The notes below the pieces were generated by a model. That model was not told where the DNA came from and did no database searches. It was given only the letters and a program-made list of their open reading frames with translations. DNA of 64,000 bases from Pycnopodia helianthoides. Lineage: Eukaryota; Echinodermata; Asteroidea; Forcipulatida; Asteriidae. The position numbers and the translations under genes are program-made. Location: contig CM063256.1 of NCBI GenBank assembly GCA_032158295.1, positions 17,157,394 to 17,221,393 on the forward strand, given 5' to 3'. Shown here piece by piece: positions 36,501-45,200 of the stretch. The stretch's first letter is position 1. Every line of letters begins with the position of its first letter.

Positions 36501-38370
36501 AAGTACACAGAGGCAACAGAGGACATGACCTCTCAAAGATTAAATTCCAGGCCTGCACTAAGCATTCTACTTTAGCGAGTCTCTAATACTACGCACTGCT
36601 ATTTATTAGTAATAGGTTCAACCCATAGAGCTATTATTGACTACTGTGTGAACTCTTGATTCTACAAGCACAAATTTGTTTAAGCTTCCTTGGGCTTATG
36701 GGTGACTGAGGACCTACATGTAGTTTTCTTTTGAGATGGTTGGTAAAATCAAAGCGCAAGCATAATTGGTTTTGCATTGCGCTTTCAAGGCTACGCACAT
36801 TTACAAACTATCTGCTCAATTTATAGATTTTTAAACACATGATAATGAAAGCATCCACAGGCAAAAAAACCTTGCAAAACGCTGCATTTCAAGCTTTAAT
36901 TGTCAAACAACATGCATATGCCCATACGTCTTCAAAATGCAAGAACATTAGTGCTCAAGTCAATATAGCTAAACACATTGAAAACAAAACTCTTTTAACC
37001 CTCTTGCTGTCTGACCATTCAATCCCCATTCACTGTGGTTTTGAATGATAGATAAACTATGCCAGCCTGCAATATGATACCATGAGGGAATGCATGTACA
37101 CAGTACACAGTTAGTTCTGTGCACAGTTGTGCCACCGTACACAACCTTGGCAGTCGAATGGTTTCAAATGGTTGGTCAACTCACTGGAAAATGTTGCCAA
37201 GAGTCACCGGCAGTAGGAGGGTTAAAGATGATAAACAGTTCATTACTGTGGTGGAAATTAATGAAACTCTTTGCAGTACAAAGAATTTCCTTCATTTGTA
37301 AAACATTTCTGCTCCTTCTTGTTTTTACATGTCGTTCGACCATCAGGTCGCATCCTCAACTTCTACTTGACTGGTGAATTTGTGGGTAAGTGTAATGTTT
37401 AAAATCAAGTGCATAATATGTGGGAAGAAGACTGGGAGACAGGTGGAAAAGTTTTACTGAAATTTTAACTGAATGAGAAGAAAGCAAATGTGATTTAACA
37501 AATTGTAGTGAAAACAAACAAAAAACATACAAATTTTTTGTTGGTGGAGGTTGTTTAAAAAAAAAAAAAAAAAAAACTGGAGTAGATGTTACCTATATAT
37601 TAATTTTAGTTACGTTTCAGTTCATTCATACCAAACCCAAAGCACTACAAAGAAAAATCTTTTTGTTTCTCGCAACCGAACCTCAATGTATAAAAACGTC
37701 CTTGTTCAACGTGGTGTTACATACTGGAATCATTTGGATGGTTCTGTTAAATCTGCAATCATTCTACCTAAATTTTCAAAAAAACTAAAAACAATTACTA
37801 CATGCATATTCATTATAATTATTACAGAACTTTAATAGTATGAGTCAATTCAATGATGGCTTGCTTTTTGGTATATTGTTGGTACACCTACATTTGTTCG
37901 TCTGTCCTTGTAGTCCCTTGTCTTTGTGAGTCTTATGCAGTGTTAGTCTGTCAATAGGTTAGGGTACAAAAGCCAAGGCTTCACCCAATCCTAAGTTTTG
38001 CCCTTCTGACCTGTTACTAATTTTGGCTACTGTTTATAACTGTCACTATTAATATTTATGAAACACCAATGATGCATTATATCATGTGAGGGCAATACCG
38101 AAATAAATGTTTATTGAATTGTTGAATTGAATTGAAGCTAAGAGCTTCGTCAGACTGGCAACCATGTCCAATGATCAACTGTTTTTTATGCCCTACCCTC
38201 ACATTTACTGTCTAGTTAAAAAAAAAACATTCCTAATGAGCTATTGTATGTTTTTGTTATGGGTTTTTGTGTGTGCAGTTTTGGCAAGCTGTGTTCCTAC
38301 CAACGTTCTTCGTGTGATTGGTTGTGCAGCTATTCTTTACTACCAGCCATCGGCAAAGAAGTTCAGATAA
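24423..38370 (+). CDS. SLC66A3: SLC66A3-like PQ-loop membrane protein (whole gene, 7 coding exons)
   Basis: The coding exons are 24423-24589, 25065-25147, 33679-33751, 34433-34499, 35333-35453, 37347-37385 and 38279-38370. They total 642 bp, giving 213 aa plus stop; all boundaries are GT-AG and every phase joins cleanly. The product is a small multi-pass membrane protein of the PQ-loop/SLC66 family (human SLC66A3 is about 202 aa). The first PQ-loop shows IKIPQVWTLYTSKTSRGIS, with Pro-Gln at residues 31-32. The second (FQIAAIYQSKDSGSVSFLTW, around residues 143-162) lacks the proline, as in human SLC66A3. Hydrophobic segments alternate with short loops. The family's transport substrate is not established; relatives act in lysosomal or ER membranes. 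Intron 2 is 8.5 kb because of nested transposons. Assignment is from recalled family similarity, not a search. Confidence 0.88.
24590..25064 (+). other. SLC66A3-like intron 1
   Basis: A 475-bp intron from GTAAAT to TCTTCAG. It is AT-rich, with TTTGCAAAGATATTGC-like words repeated around 24865-24925, and contains nothing else recognised. Confidence 0.75.
25065..25147 (+). CDS. SLC66A3: SLC66A3-like exon 2
   Basis: Acceptor TTTTCTTCAG, donor GTACGT. It encodes residues 56-83, including AEYIFLVTQ just before the split Asp84 codon, aligning with the LEYPILIAQD region of the human protein. The donor is immediately followed by the DNA transposon's target duplication. Confidence 0.87.
25539..25576. 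repeat. (GT)n microsatellite
   Basis: An interrupted GTGTGT tract inside the left arm of the 25161-32380 transposon. Beside it, GAATATGCATGATTACGTCA and its near complement TGACGTCTTATGCATATTC form a stem. Confidence 0.85.
25697..25701. repeat. Target-site duplication of the Gmr1 element, left
   Basis: TATAG here and again at 32302-32306 bracket the LTR termini exactly, a 5-bp duplication as expected for Ty3/gypsy integrases. Confidence 0.92.
25702..26032 (-). repeat. 3' LTR of the Gmr1-like element (internally deleted)
   Basis: 331 bp, bounded by TGTCAG...CTGACA. Its first 148 and last 183 bp appear identical to the other LTR, but 946 bp present there (31174-32119) are absent. The junction falls at a 3-bp ACT microhomology. 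In the element's own direction (minus strand) this is the downstream LTR. Confidence 0.93.
26033..26047 (-). other. Candidate polypurine tract
   Basis: On the minus strand AAAGTTGGGGGTAAA abuts the 3' LTR. It is purine-rich with pyrimidine interruptions and sits where the plus-strand primer of an LTR element is expected. Confidence 0.6.
26141..30862 (-). CDS. Gmr1-like Ty3/gypsy Gag-Pol polyprotein, order Gag-PR-IN-RT-RH
   Basis: One uninterrupted 1573-codon frame. Gag: a charged, coiled-coil-prone stretch (about 50-95), a retrotransposon capsid (112-277) whose second half resembles SCAN (LIREQFLESCNDEL-type core near 237-250), and a CCHC knuckle (C348, C351, H356, C361). Protease: DSG at 478-480. 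Integrase: H704/H711/C741/C744 zinc site, then D774, D834, E870 with exactly 35 residues between the last two. Reverse transcriptase: D1247 and FIDD at D1309-D1310, with MPFGL upstream. RNase H: D1458, E1499 (or E1497), D1524 and D1567 near the end. Integrase precedes RT, the reverse of ordinary Ty3/gypsy and the defining trait of Gmr1 elements. The first 20 residues are oddly hydrophobic, so the tandem Met22-Met23 (30799/30796) may be the true start. All catalytic residues are present, so the protein looks functional. Confidence 0.95.
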   Translation of the reverse strand: MQYTTLVSLALCLVTIGVEAVMMDVSAEIQGLTVLGEKCGLEGKDLLEFVCNERDKLRKDKDRVDRDERAYQLELRRQECEKLEMQARLESVKRESVSEAPHHASTRLKARIPKLPAFDDKLDDLDAYLQRFERYAVSQDWDTDQWAINLSALLKGKALEVYSRLSLDDVSNYNTLKDALLKRFHLTEYGFQVKFRTAKPDQGETAPQFAVRLDNILCRWVDMSKGTKSYDGLKDLFIREQFLESCNDELATFLKERKPQNIKEMARLAEQYTEAHGGFNTHVNVANRKYQPRPAVRSHAPQHVQYSRPTQALGSVPHMRQTQPQRFDRPNTYNRSTSQQHDRTQGSCYICHKVGHIARNCRSRESRFTKIANVITSALVNVLDDEQYHDIQMNQSARAEVQSKRSEENETCPTETVACMITPASHKLSECCTRDGMVKLECGNELPLMSAACSSTDTKCMPVAKGLVNGIVATILRDSGCSGVVIRKDLVLPNQFTRQKRTCVMADGTISTLPVAIISLDTPYFVGRVEAVCMTKPVYDVLLGNIKGAKNPGEPNSNWLPSKFPEESQTQVQTDRLKSGEQTISESELELQTPKLKQINAVQTRSQKQAEGKPLKMLKVPDGLPEIDKDEIQSAQAKDLTLNRIRELAEKGDKRINRYGTSRFFIQDDLIVREFHSPKLDHGDTCHQLVVPQKFRIHVMKLAHESVLGGHQGPKKTTDKVLSNFFWPGIHSDVLRHCRSCDICQRTISKGRVTKVPLGSMPIIDTPFQRVAIDIVGPIQPMTERGNRYILTLVDYATRYPEAIPLPSIETTRVAEAMVNVFSRVGIPNEILTDQGAQFTSVLMKEISRLLSIRQLTTTPYHPACNGLVERFNGTLKTMLKRLCADKPKDWDRYIAPLLFAYRETPQSSLGFAPFELLYGRTVRGPMIILKELWTGKVENPETKTTYQYVLDLRERLEETCKLAQTELSKATENSRRYYNIKARARSFKIDDYVLLLLPTDHNKLLLQWKGPFRVLERVGKLDYKIDINGKSKTFHANLLKRYITRAEPNYETLKPEAEIVSNVLESATVSIIECEQPLEVSENVNENIALDNEELIMLPSLDAVETIADVKIGKNLDSEQTNRVKRLLGNFQSILTELPGSTNLDEHCIEITTNEPVRSKPYPIPYALKETVDSEVKKMLKMGIIESSNSPYASPIVLVKKKDGTNRFCIDFRKINKITTFDAEPIPNQEEIFAKLAKDHYFTKFDLSKGYWQIPMRLSDKNKTAFLTPNGLYHFNMMPFGLVNAPATFTRIMRTLLHGMQYVDNFIDDILIHTETWSSHVETLKELLHRLQRANLTAKPSKCIVGMEKVEFLGHVVGYGQLAPQEEKIKKIQAAPLPKTKKELRSFLGLSGYYRKFIPNYATKAAPLTDKTKNVEPNKIMWTDSSVKAFETLKSSLATAPILHLADCDQPFTLRTDASDIGIGAVLLQERDCHTFPIAYASRKLLEREKAYCTMEKECLAVVWGVQKFQRYLYGKPFVLETDHQPLIYMNKSKVANARIMRWALALQPYRIRIQAIKGSENVGADYLSRSA
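31005..31022 (-). other. Primer-binding site, tRNA-Pro type
   Basis: On the minus strand TGGGGGCTTGTCCGGGAA begins two bases after the 5' LTR. It differs at two positions from the well-known murine retroviral proline-tRNA primer site, so tRNA-Pro is the likely primer. Confidence 0.85.
31025..32301 (-). repeat. 5' LTR of the Gmr1-like element (full length)
   Basis: 1277 bp with TGTCAG/CTGACA ends. It is the upstream LTR in the element's direction and so presumably drives transcription leftward, antisense to the SLC66A3-like gene. A roughly 65-bp imperfect tandem duplication (GTTAAGCCATCACAATT words) lies at about 31335-31465. The segment 31174-32119 is missing from the other LTR. Confidence 0.92.
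32302..32306. repeat. Target-site duplication of the Gmr1 element, right
   Basis: TATAG, matching 25697-25701. Confidence 0.92.
32768..33597. repeat. 21-bp minisatellite, about 39 units
   Basis: The unit contains GACCAGGGGCACCAAGG plus CAAT. Variants with CATC, CACG, CATT and CAAC in the third block recur in an ordered way, suggesting duplication of multi-unit blocks. A 21-bp unit keeps frame, so long open frames of heptapeptide repeats appear on both strands; these are artefacts. The flanks (TTCAATGGGTATCAAGG on the left, CACTGTGAAGTTTCAGGC on the right) match the termini of the dispersed CAGGC-ended repeat. It lies in intron 2 of the SLC66A3-like gene. Confidence 0.95.
33679..33751 (+). 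CDS. SLC66A3: SLC66A3-like exon 3
   Basis: Acceptor TTTTCATTACAG, donor GTATCC (weak). It completes Asp84 and encodes WVVILLTLNY and onward to the split Leu108 codon. Confidence 0.85.
33774..34163. mobile_element. TTAA-flanked MITE, family A, copy 3 (intron 3)
   Basis: The left TTAA is intact; the right one has decayed to TTTTAG. The ends and core match the other family A copies. It starts 22 bp downstream of the exon 3 donor. Confidence 0.87.
34433..34499 (+). CDS. SLC66A3: SLC66A3-like exon 4
   Basis: Acceptor AACTATAG, donor GTGAGT, phase 1 in and phase 0 out. It encodes YFISTAIIGGDLTPRWFPTF and two more residues (109-130). Confidence 0.86.
34695..35060. mobile_element. TTAA-flanked MITE, family B, copy 2 (intron 4)
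   Basis: Ends AAAGGCACTGGACACTATTG and CAAAGGTGTCCAGTGTCTTT, TTAA on both sides, interior colinear with 19535-19937 in inverse orientation. Confidence 0.86.
35333..35453 (+). CDS. SLC66A3: SLC66A3-like exon 5
   Basis: Acceptor TACTTTATCTAG, donor GTAAGT. It encodes residues 131-170 with the second PQ-loop core KDSGSVSFLTW, the most conserved part against the human protein. Confidence 0.9.
35570..36015 (-). mobile_element. 3' end of a non-LTR retrotransposon (LINE), frameshifted
   Basis: On the minus strand it reads APPYLKEILSPYTPTRNLRS, then after a one-base frame change VSAPTLWNSLPLHIR and FQTLLKTHLF. This is the C-terminal signature of many animal LINE reverse-transcriptase ORFs. A TTATTA-type tail follows (35559-35570 on the plus strand). 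It is 5'-truncated and frame-broken, so it is a dead copy in intron 5 of the SLC66A3-like gene. Confidence 0.75.
36129..36491. mobile_element. TTAA-flanked MITE, family C, copy 1
   Basis: Left end TTAAAGGCAAAGTATACC, right end GTACCTTCCCTTTAA. The interior with AACCTGTGAAAATTT and GCGTTTTTGAGATA is shared, reversed or diverged, with 43481-43832. It is non-coding. Confidence 0.7.
36494..36556. repeat. Minimal CAGGCCTGGAA-ended repeat
   Basis: CAGGCCTGGAAGT and AATTCCAGGCCTG enclose about 36 bp, the shortest copy of the family that elsewhere carries the 21-bp minisatellites. Confidence 0.6.
36995..37225. mobile_element. TTAA-flanked MITE, family D, copy 2
   Basis: Ends TTAACCCTCTTGCTGTCTGA and GGCAGTAGGAGGGTTAA. 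A TTAA duplication followed by CCC is the piggyBac terminal signature. It is complete, 231 bp and non-coding, in intron 5. Confidence 0.82.
37347..37385 (+). CDS. SLC66A3: SLC66A3-like exon 6
   Basis: A 39-bp micro-exon. Acceptor CGACCATCAG, donor GTAAGT. It completes Cys171 and encodes RILNFYLTGEFV. Both junction phases match their neighbours, which supports so short an exon. Confidence 0.83.
37573..38138 (+). mobile_element. LINE 3' end (intron 6)
   Basis: It encodes VHSYQTQ, RTSMYKNVLVQRGVTYWNHL and a terminal KFSKKLKT stretch, resembling the extreme C-terminus of LINE reverse-transcriptase ORFs. It ends in an AATAAA and a TTGAAT-repeat tail at about 38115-38138. It is 5'-truncated. Confidence 0.7.
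38279..38370 (+). CDS. SLC66A3: SLC66A3-like exon 7 (terminal)
   Basis: Acceptor TTTTTGTGTGTGCAG. It completes Val184 and encodes LASCVPTNVLRVIGCAAILY, the last membrane span, then a short basic tail ending KKFR and a TAA at 38368-38370. Confidence 0.88.
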
Positions 38371-39291
38371 AATATCAGCCAGACCCCCAGGCACACTGTG
38401 AGAAACAGAATTAGAATTAGAATTAGAATTAGAATTGAGGGCATATGCAATACTGATTTAATAACGAGTTAGTGTAAAAAAGCTTTACCCTTATCAGTCA
38501 ACGTTTTAAATTTCCCCTCAGTGGGTTAATGAAGATGTGATCTAGCTGTTTTTATCCATCAATCTAGATAATAACAAAGGTTTTGTTTAACCCTCTTGCT
38601 GTCTGACCATTCAATACCATTCACTGTGGTTTTGAATGATAGATAAACTATGCCAGCCTGCAATATGATACCATGAGGGAATGCATGTACACAGTTAGTT
38701 CTGTGCACAGTTGTGCCAACGTACACAACCTTGGCAGTCGAATGGTTTAAAATGGTTGGTCAACTCACTGGAAAATGTTGCCAAGAGTCACTGACAGTAG
38801 GAGGGTTAAAAAGTTATTTACCATTGTCTGTTATAAAGAGCCAAGTGTTAAGGAGGTTAGTGGTATAAAATTGCCAATGAGAACAGTTTAGTTTTTTAAG
38901 GACAATTTCCTGGCAATAATCAGGAGTGTCTTAGATCAAACTCAAGTAGTGAAAAACATTGTCTTGCACTCCACAAAAAAAATGATTTCAGAGGCTTTCT
39001 TGAGAAGAAGAAAAATTAGCAGTATGATATCAAAACCATATTGCCTTGGATTGGTCCATAACACACCCTGTGTTTTGCGCTGTTGTAACTCTGCATATTA
39101 CGCTATTTTAAGCTGCATGTCAAGTTTGCTTGAAGGCAAATTTGTTATCGCATGCGCGCTCATGGATATGGGATGCAGAAGTACAATCATTTAATGTAGT
39201 CCACTCACACTTGTGTGATAACTTAAAGAATATAGACTGTGCAAGTCTCACACTTATTCAAACTTACAGGACCAAGTTGGTTCCAACCATA
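38371..39291. other. 3' flank of the SLC66A3-like gene
   Basis: It contains a short AGAATT-repeat at about 38408-38437 and the family D MITE at 38587. I see no convincing AATAAA polyadenylation signal close to the stop codon. Confidence 0.5.
38587..38809. mobile_element. TTAA-flanked MITE, family D, copy 3
   Basis: Ends TTAACCCTCTTGCTGTCTGA and GACAGTAGGAGGGTTAA. Highly similar to 36995-37225, including GATACCATGAGGGAATGC. Confidence 0.82.
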
Positions 39292-39684
39292 TTAAAGGAA
39301 CATTACAGAATTGGTTTTTGCTTTAAAACAGTTGCTGGCAGTGTAAGCACTTATGTAATCCACCATACACATAAACTGACAAACCTGTAGAAGTTTGAGA
39401 TCAATCAGCCATCTGGGTCACGAGAAAATAGTGAAAAACCGATTACACATTTGCATGAAATCATATAGATTCAACAAATGAATAAAACGCTCACTGAGCG
39501 ATAAACTCCAATCGGAAAATTAGTTTATTCATTTCTCATAAAATATGGCATTTCAGACAGAAATATTTCAAGGGATGTTTTCTACTATCATCATCATTAG
39601 ACCGTGTAAGTTTTATGTAAATCTGTGATCAAAAAGTATATTTTACAAGTTTTGTTTCTTACCAATTCTGTAATGTTCCTTTAA
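39292..39684. mobile_element. TTAA-flanked MITE, family A, copy 4
   Basis: Complete, with TTAA on both sides and intact inverted ends; same orientation as copies 1 and 3. Confidence 0.88.
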
Positions 39685-41500
39685 GTTTTACATTTATGCT
39701 GTTTCTTCAATTACTTTTGTTTAACATAGTTTATGGCTGTAAAAATTATATAATATTTTTTGAAAAGTAAAATTTTGCCACAAAATATATGAAAGTAAAA
39801 TATATTTAACAAATCAACAAAGAAAACCTGTAAACAATTAAGAATACTGCCCAAATGGTGTTCATGTTATCATTAAGATGTAATGGTCGCACACATTTGG
39901 GCATGATTGACAATTGGGGTTTGTAAAAGAAAAAAACATCCTCTTCCCAAGTTTTAATTGTGTTTCAGTGTTAGTTTGAACAAATTAAATGTATTACACA
40001 AAAGTTGAAATTATATTTGTAACAAATTGCTATGGGTATATTTAGTTTCAAGAATTATGTGTATAATATACGATTATATTTTATTTTTATATTTCATATA
40101 AAAAAACTATAGTCCTCGTTGGAGACTTGAACAGTCCATTATATTTTTGATGGTTCGAGGTCATAAATGTGCATATTGTAATAACCATATATTGTTTGTT
40201 TTAGAACTATCGTTGTTTGAATCGTGGATCGTTGGAAAGTTTTTTTGTGTGATTGTTTTTTATTTAGAAAAAAATTTGAGGGTGGAGGGGAGAGTTCTTA
40301 TCTATGTTTTTTTTAATTATTTTTAATATTGATCCCACCTTAACATTGGTAAGTAATTCATGATGGTATTTAAAAATCTGTTGCTGTTGGGATATTTTGT
40401 AACATGGTGCAATCATTTTTATGCACGAGTTGTAAATAATTACTTGAAACAATATATTTTTCACAGATGCCAATCACCTTTTTATTATGACAGAAAATAC
40501 TGGCAAATTTGTGCAAACTGCTTCAGCCACTGCTGGTTTTAAGAGGTTATAAAGAATATAAATTTAGGATGAAAAAGAATGTTTGGGGGGTTCAAATTAA
40601 GATCTATGGGACAATTCGTAACCAAACTATGTACCTCCAGCCAAAACTCACAATTGCGTTTTTTGCTCATTGAATAGATGAGAACAAGAGCTTTCGAATA
40701 ACACCCAACTGTCTTTGTTTTATTTGAATATAAACCTAATTAATGGTGTTTAATTTCAATCTGGTTTAATATATAAAGTATAACTGAAAAAAAAATGGAA
40801 TGAATAATTTTGCTTCAAATAAACTTTACTCAACACAGTTTAAATTGTTTAATGATATTTTATTTTGTCTCAAATATCAAAATAGAAAATCATATTCCAA
40901 GTCGTAATGATGCAAACTTTAACACAATTTTTATTTGACCATTGAAAAACGTATGCACTTTTTTTCAAGGGCTGACATATGGTTTCAGCTTTTAAAGACC
41001 TTTTTTATGCGGTTTAATAACTATCTAGCTGATTTTCTGAGAAGAAAAAAATATAAATCAGGATACAAAGGACAAATACATGTTAAAAAGGATGGTAAGT
41101 GTACAACATTGATTAAATTCAGAGAGTACATGTAAATTAACCCAACCCACCCCATTTCAAGAGCTTAATGAAGAAAATTTGGTTCAGAGTCAGTAATTTG
41201 GTTTGCTTAGTGGAGCTCTAAAGCAAAAAAAAATGAAATTTGCTTTAACTATTAAAATAAAGTTTCGTCAAAATTAGGCATACATTTTTTCTTCTTTTTC
41301 TTCATAATTAAGGGTTGAACACACACGTTTGAAATAAAAAAGTTGCATCCCCTTAAGGTGATCCCCTGACTGCTGCTTCCCAGGTTGTATCGTAAAACTT
41401 GGGTGTGATCCCTGGCTACACGCAGTTAACAGTTGAATGGCTTCTGACTGGCACCCTGAACAAAGATATTGACAAAAATAAAGAGAAACCGCCAACATAA
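39685..41500. other. AT-rich intergenic region between convergent genes
   Basis: Very AT-rich, without exon, transposon ends or RNA gene that I can support. Short open frames here have low-complexity composition. Confidence 0.55.
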
Positions 41501-41575
41501 GGCTAGATAGCTCAGTTGGTTAGAGCGCCGGTTTGTTAATCCAGAGGTCATTGGTTCACATCCTCTCAAGAAAAA
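41501..41575 (+). repeat. tRNA-Asn-like pseudogene or SINE head
   Basis: GGCTAGATAGCTCAGTTGGT and AGAGC form a good D-arm, and the anticodon loop reads TTGTTAA (GTT). The T-arm (TTGGTTCACATCC) has lost the invariant TTCGA and does not pair well, and the acceptor ends do not match. It looks tRNA-derived rather than functional. Confidence 0.45.
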
Positions 41576-41632
41576 CTTTTCTTTGTGCAACCCCAAAATA
41601 TTTAAACTTTACCCAGTCAGTTTTCCTTGTAG

Positions 41633-41638
41633 TTTATT
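41633..41638 (-). terminator. Candidate poly(A) signal of the C8orf76-like gene
   Basis: AATAAA on the minus strand about 420 bp past the stop codon at 42054. Placement is plausible; there is no transcript evidence. Confidence 0.35.
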
Positions 41639-42053
41639 ACTTGACAATCTTTTTTTTCATTCAAATAAATATCAAGTTTTAAAACGGAATCTCCTAGGCC
41701 CAGTTCGAAATTACGGCTGCAGCTTCAGCTCTGGTTCGGAACTTTAAACTGGTGGATGGAGCCTACGCTGGAAGCTGAAAGCCAGAAGGGAAGCGACGGT
41801 TTCAGAGAGAGCCCTAAAATCATCCCTAAGGCTAACTTCATGCATTTAACCCCTTAATGCTGGTATTATCAGGCCTCAATGCCCGGCTTACACACCTGAC
41901 TGCATAGCAGCCTTTGTTTGCTCACAGCTGTACCGGCCACAGACTGCATTCCAAGGCATACCACATACACAGTCCACAGCATTCCGGACCGGATTAGCGG
42001 ACATAGCCGCCTTCGGCCTTCGGCCTTCAAGGGGTTCAAGCTTTCCTCTAGTA

Positions 42054-42263
42054 TCAACTTATAATAACCCACTGGAACCATCTCTTCTCAAAAAGCTCCG
42101 AGGACAAATTGCTCTCATCTGTTACAGCATCTTCCTCTTTATCGTCTCCAGATGTATCTCCTTCCAGCTTTTTATAACCCTTTCGGAAGATTTCTCTTGC
42201 ATGGTGGTGGAGAACTTCAAGAAGGGCGTGGTCGAGGTTTAGAATGGCTAAGTGCTCATCTAC
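42054..42263 (-). CDS. C8orf76: C8orf76-like exon 6 (terminal)
   Basis: Acceptor AATTTTCTGCAG, 70 codons from VDEHLAILN to LFEKRWFQWVIIS and a TGA at 42056-42054. Exon 5 ends in phase 2 whereas this exon reads in phase 0, so one base is missing at or near the junction, or a small exon lies between. Confidence 0.78.
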   Translation of the reverse strand, partial: VDEHLAILNLDHALLEVLHHHAREIFRKGYKKLEGDTSGDDKEEDAVTDESNLSSELFEKRWFQWVIIS

Positions 42264-45200
42264 CTGCAGAAAATTAATGAGGATAGATCCATTAAGTTCC
42301 GCCTGTGTACATGCAACGATTACGCTCTGCTCCTAAATACATTAACCAATCACTACTGTGAACATGCAACCATTAAGCCCCTCCCCCTTAGTGCATTGAC
42401 CAATGCGCCGTATTTTTGACCGCGTGAGGGCACTCTCAAAAACATTTTTATCAATTCCGGGGGTATAAATTATCGTCTGCTCAGCTACCTGTGTACAGTT
42501 TAGCATCGGCGTTCTGTCACTTCTGTGCGCAAGAGTTTAGTCAGTGCTTCTAGAATCTAAGGTAATAACGGCTCCTTTAAAGGTCTTATTGTCCGTGATG
42601 GATGACGTCTGGTAGTAATGTGTTTCAGTCCTTAACTGTCTGGAGGAAGTATTTGAAGCAGTTTTTGTTTGCGGAGAACAGTTGTTTCTATAAGTATAAA
42701 GAGGAAAGGATGAGCCACGCTTAACTGCCAGTTCTGATATTTTTAAAGATAAGATGCAGGGCTCTTTATTTTTTTAAAGGAGTCGTTATTAATCCACCTT
42801 AGATTCTAGAAGCACTGACTAAACTCTGTCGCGCACAGAAGTGACAGAACGCCGATGTTAAAACTGTACACAGCTACCTGAGCAGACGATAATCGAAGTT
42901 ATACCCCCGGAAGTGATACAGTTATTTTTGAGAGCGCCCTCACGCGGTCAAAAATACGGTGCATTGCAACCATCCGAAATACAACCAATCACTACTGCGA
43001 ACATGCATAGTGCATTGACCAATTGCAAGCATGAACTTTAACATGTACCCACTGTAGTTGTATGAATTGCAAAAACAATCTCTGCAGTAGTCTACCACTT
43101 CTCTTTCATAGAAATTTAAATTTCTTTGGAAGATTTTAAGGGAGGGAATAACTCAGGGGGCAGAAAGGGAACATTCTCAGTTGTTTCTTGTTAAGTTCAA
43201 GGCCTAAATGAACAAAACCATGTTCAGTTTAGATAATTTTCACAAATGTTGCATAACAAACGACAGGTTTTGCATTTACATGAAGCCTTACTATTAGCTC
43301 CTCACCTGTTTTGAAGTCGACTATTCTTGATTTTCGCGAAGGAATTGACCGAGTGCTCAACTGATTTTAACAGAAGCCTGCAAAGAGAATGATAAAAAGT
43401 CAAATCAACTTCAATGAACAGACTAAGGGGTCACACAGGTTAAAGAAGATTTTGAATTTTATGTATCATTATAAATACCTTTAAAGTTTACGTTTAGTAC
43501 TTGGAGCCTACTGATTGTGTTAATCCTATATAAATGTAGGTACATACAATAAAACTAACCTGTGAAAATTTCACTTCAAAAAGTGGTCGCGTTTTTGAGA
43601 TATCACTGAAAAACCGGAGCGAATATTTCCACGCAGGAAGAATATTCCCCATGCAAATACTGAGATTCAAATTTGGGGGAATAAAAGTGTTTTTTTTCAT
43701 AACCGTAGTACTTCGAAGTTAAAAGTTTCTCAAAATTCATTATACTACCCAAAGCAGCTGTACCTCTTACCAAGTAAGTTTTTATTGCCATTAATTTTCA
43801 GAGTCATTACCAAACGTGTACTGTGCCTTTAATATAATAAAATGGACAATAACAATACACACCTAGCTCTAAGTAGACAACTAGCAGCATACAAAAGAGG
43901 TTGACAGTCTCTGCACAATAAATTCCCAACCATGGCTTCGCGTCTTAATCTTGCATCAGGGTCCATAGCGAGTCTGTCGAATGCATTTAATAAGTCACTA
44001 ATGCTGGACAAGTTATCTTGCATCACTGAATTTTCTGCACAATGGTCTCTGTCTGATCTACCAGAATCCAGTGCTGATGTTTTCACAATAGTGCCCGGAC
44101 TGCAAGCACCATCCCCTCTGCAACCTTTCATCCAACACTCTTTTTGTCCTCCCTCATCACACACGTCACCTTCATCACTTTGCTGTGGATCATTTTGTAA
44201 ACTCTCGGCAGAGCTGTCTTCCGAGTTTGCTTCAGATTCTTTGAGACTGGATTGTGCTTTGTAACTTGAGTGTCTTGTCTCGGCACTTTTTCGCAAAGAG
44301 CCTTCCTGAAGAGGAACGAGTGACGGATTAGAGCCACCGAGTCCATCTGTGGTTACACCACTCCGAGCATGTCCGATGTTTGCCATATGACTGGATTGAT
44401 TATAGAGGGCGCCGTATGCGCCTGCTAATTTCAACCAGAATTGGACACTAGAACGCTGCCACTGTACGCACAAATGAAGACTTTTTATAGTATCTGGAAT
44501 CAAAAGAAAGAATATTTAAATTAAGTCTTAAACTTCACAAAAAGTAGTGTTGATCAGTCAGTGTGGATCTCTGAGAATTTTAGTGCTCCAGACTAAAAAT
44601 GTGGACATGCCCAGAATGACATAAACAATGCACATTTAACTGGTGTTTCAGTTGCCACATAGCATCCTAAATACATCATTGCAGGCCTGACACTTCACAG
44701 TAATTGTCTCAGTGCCCCTAGTCGTTGCCTCCATGCCCGCCCCCTAGTCATTGCCTCTGTGCCCCTAGTCATTGCCTCCATGCCCCTGGTCATTGCCTCC
44801 ATGCCCCCCCCCCTAGTCATTGCCTCCGTGCCCCTACTCATTGCCTCCATGCCCCTAGTCATTGCCTCCATGCCCCTAGTCATACTCATGCCCTAGTCCC
44901 TTGCTCCGTGCCCCTAGTCATTACCTCCATGCCCCTAGTCATTGTCTCCGTGCCCCTAGTCATTACCTCCATGCCCCTAGTCATTGTCTCCGTGCCCCTA
45001 GTCATTACCTCCATGCCCCTAGTCATTGCCTCCGTCCCCCTAGTCATTGCCTCTATGTCCCTACCGATTGCCTCCATGCCCCTAGTCATTGCCTCTATGC
45101 CCCGCTGTCATTGCCTCCGTGCCCCTAGTCATTGCCTCCATGCCCCTAGTCATTGCCTCTGTGCCCCTAGTCATTGCCTCAGTGCCCCTATTCATTGCCA

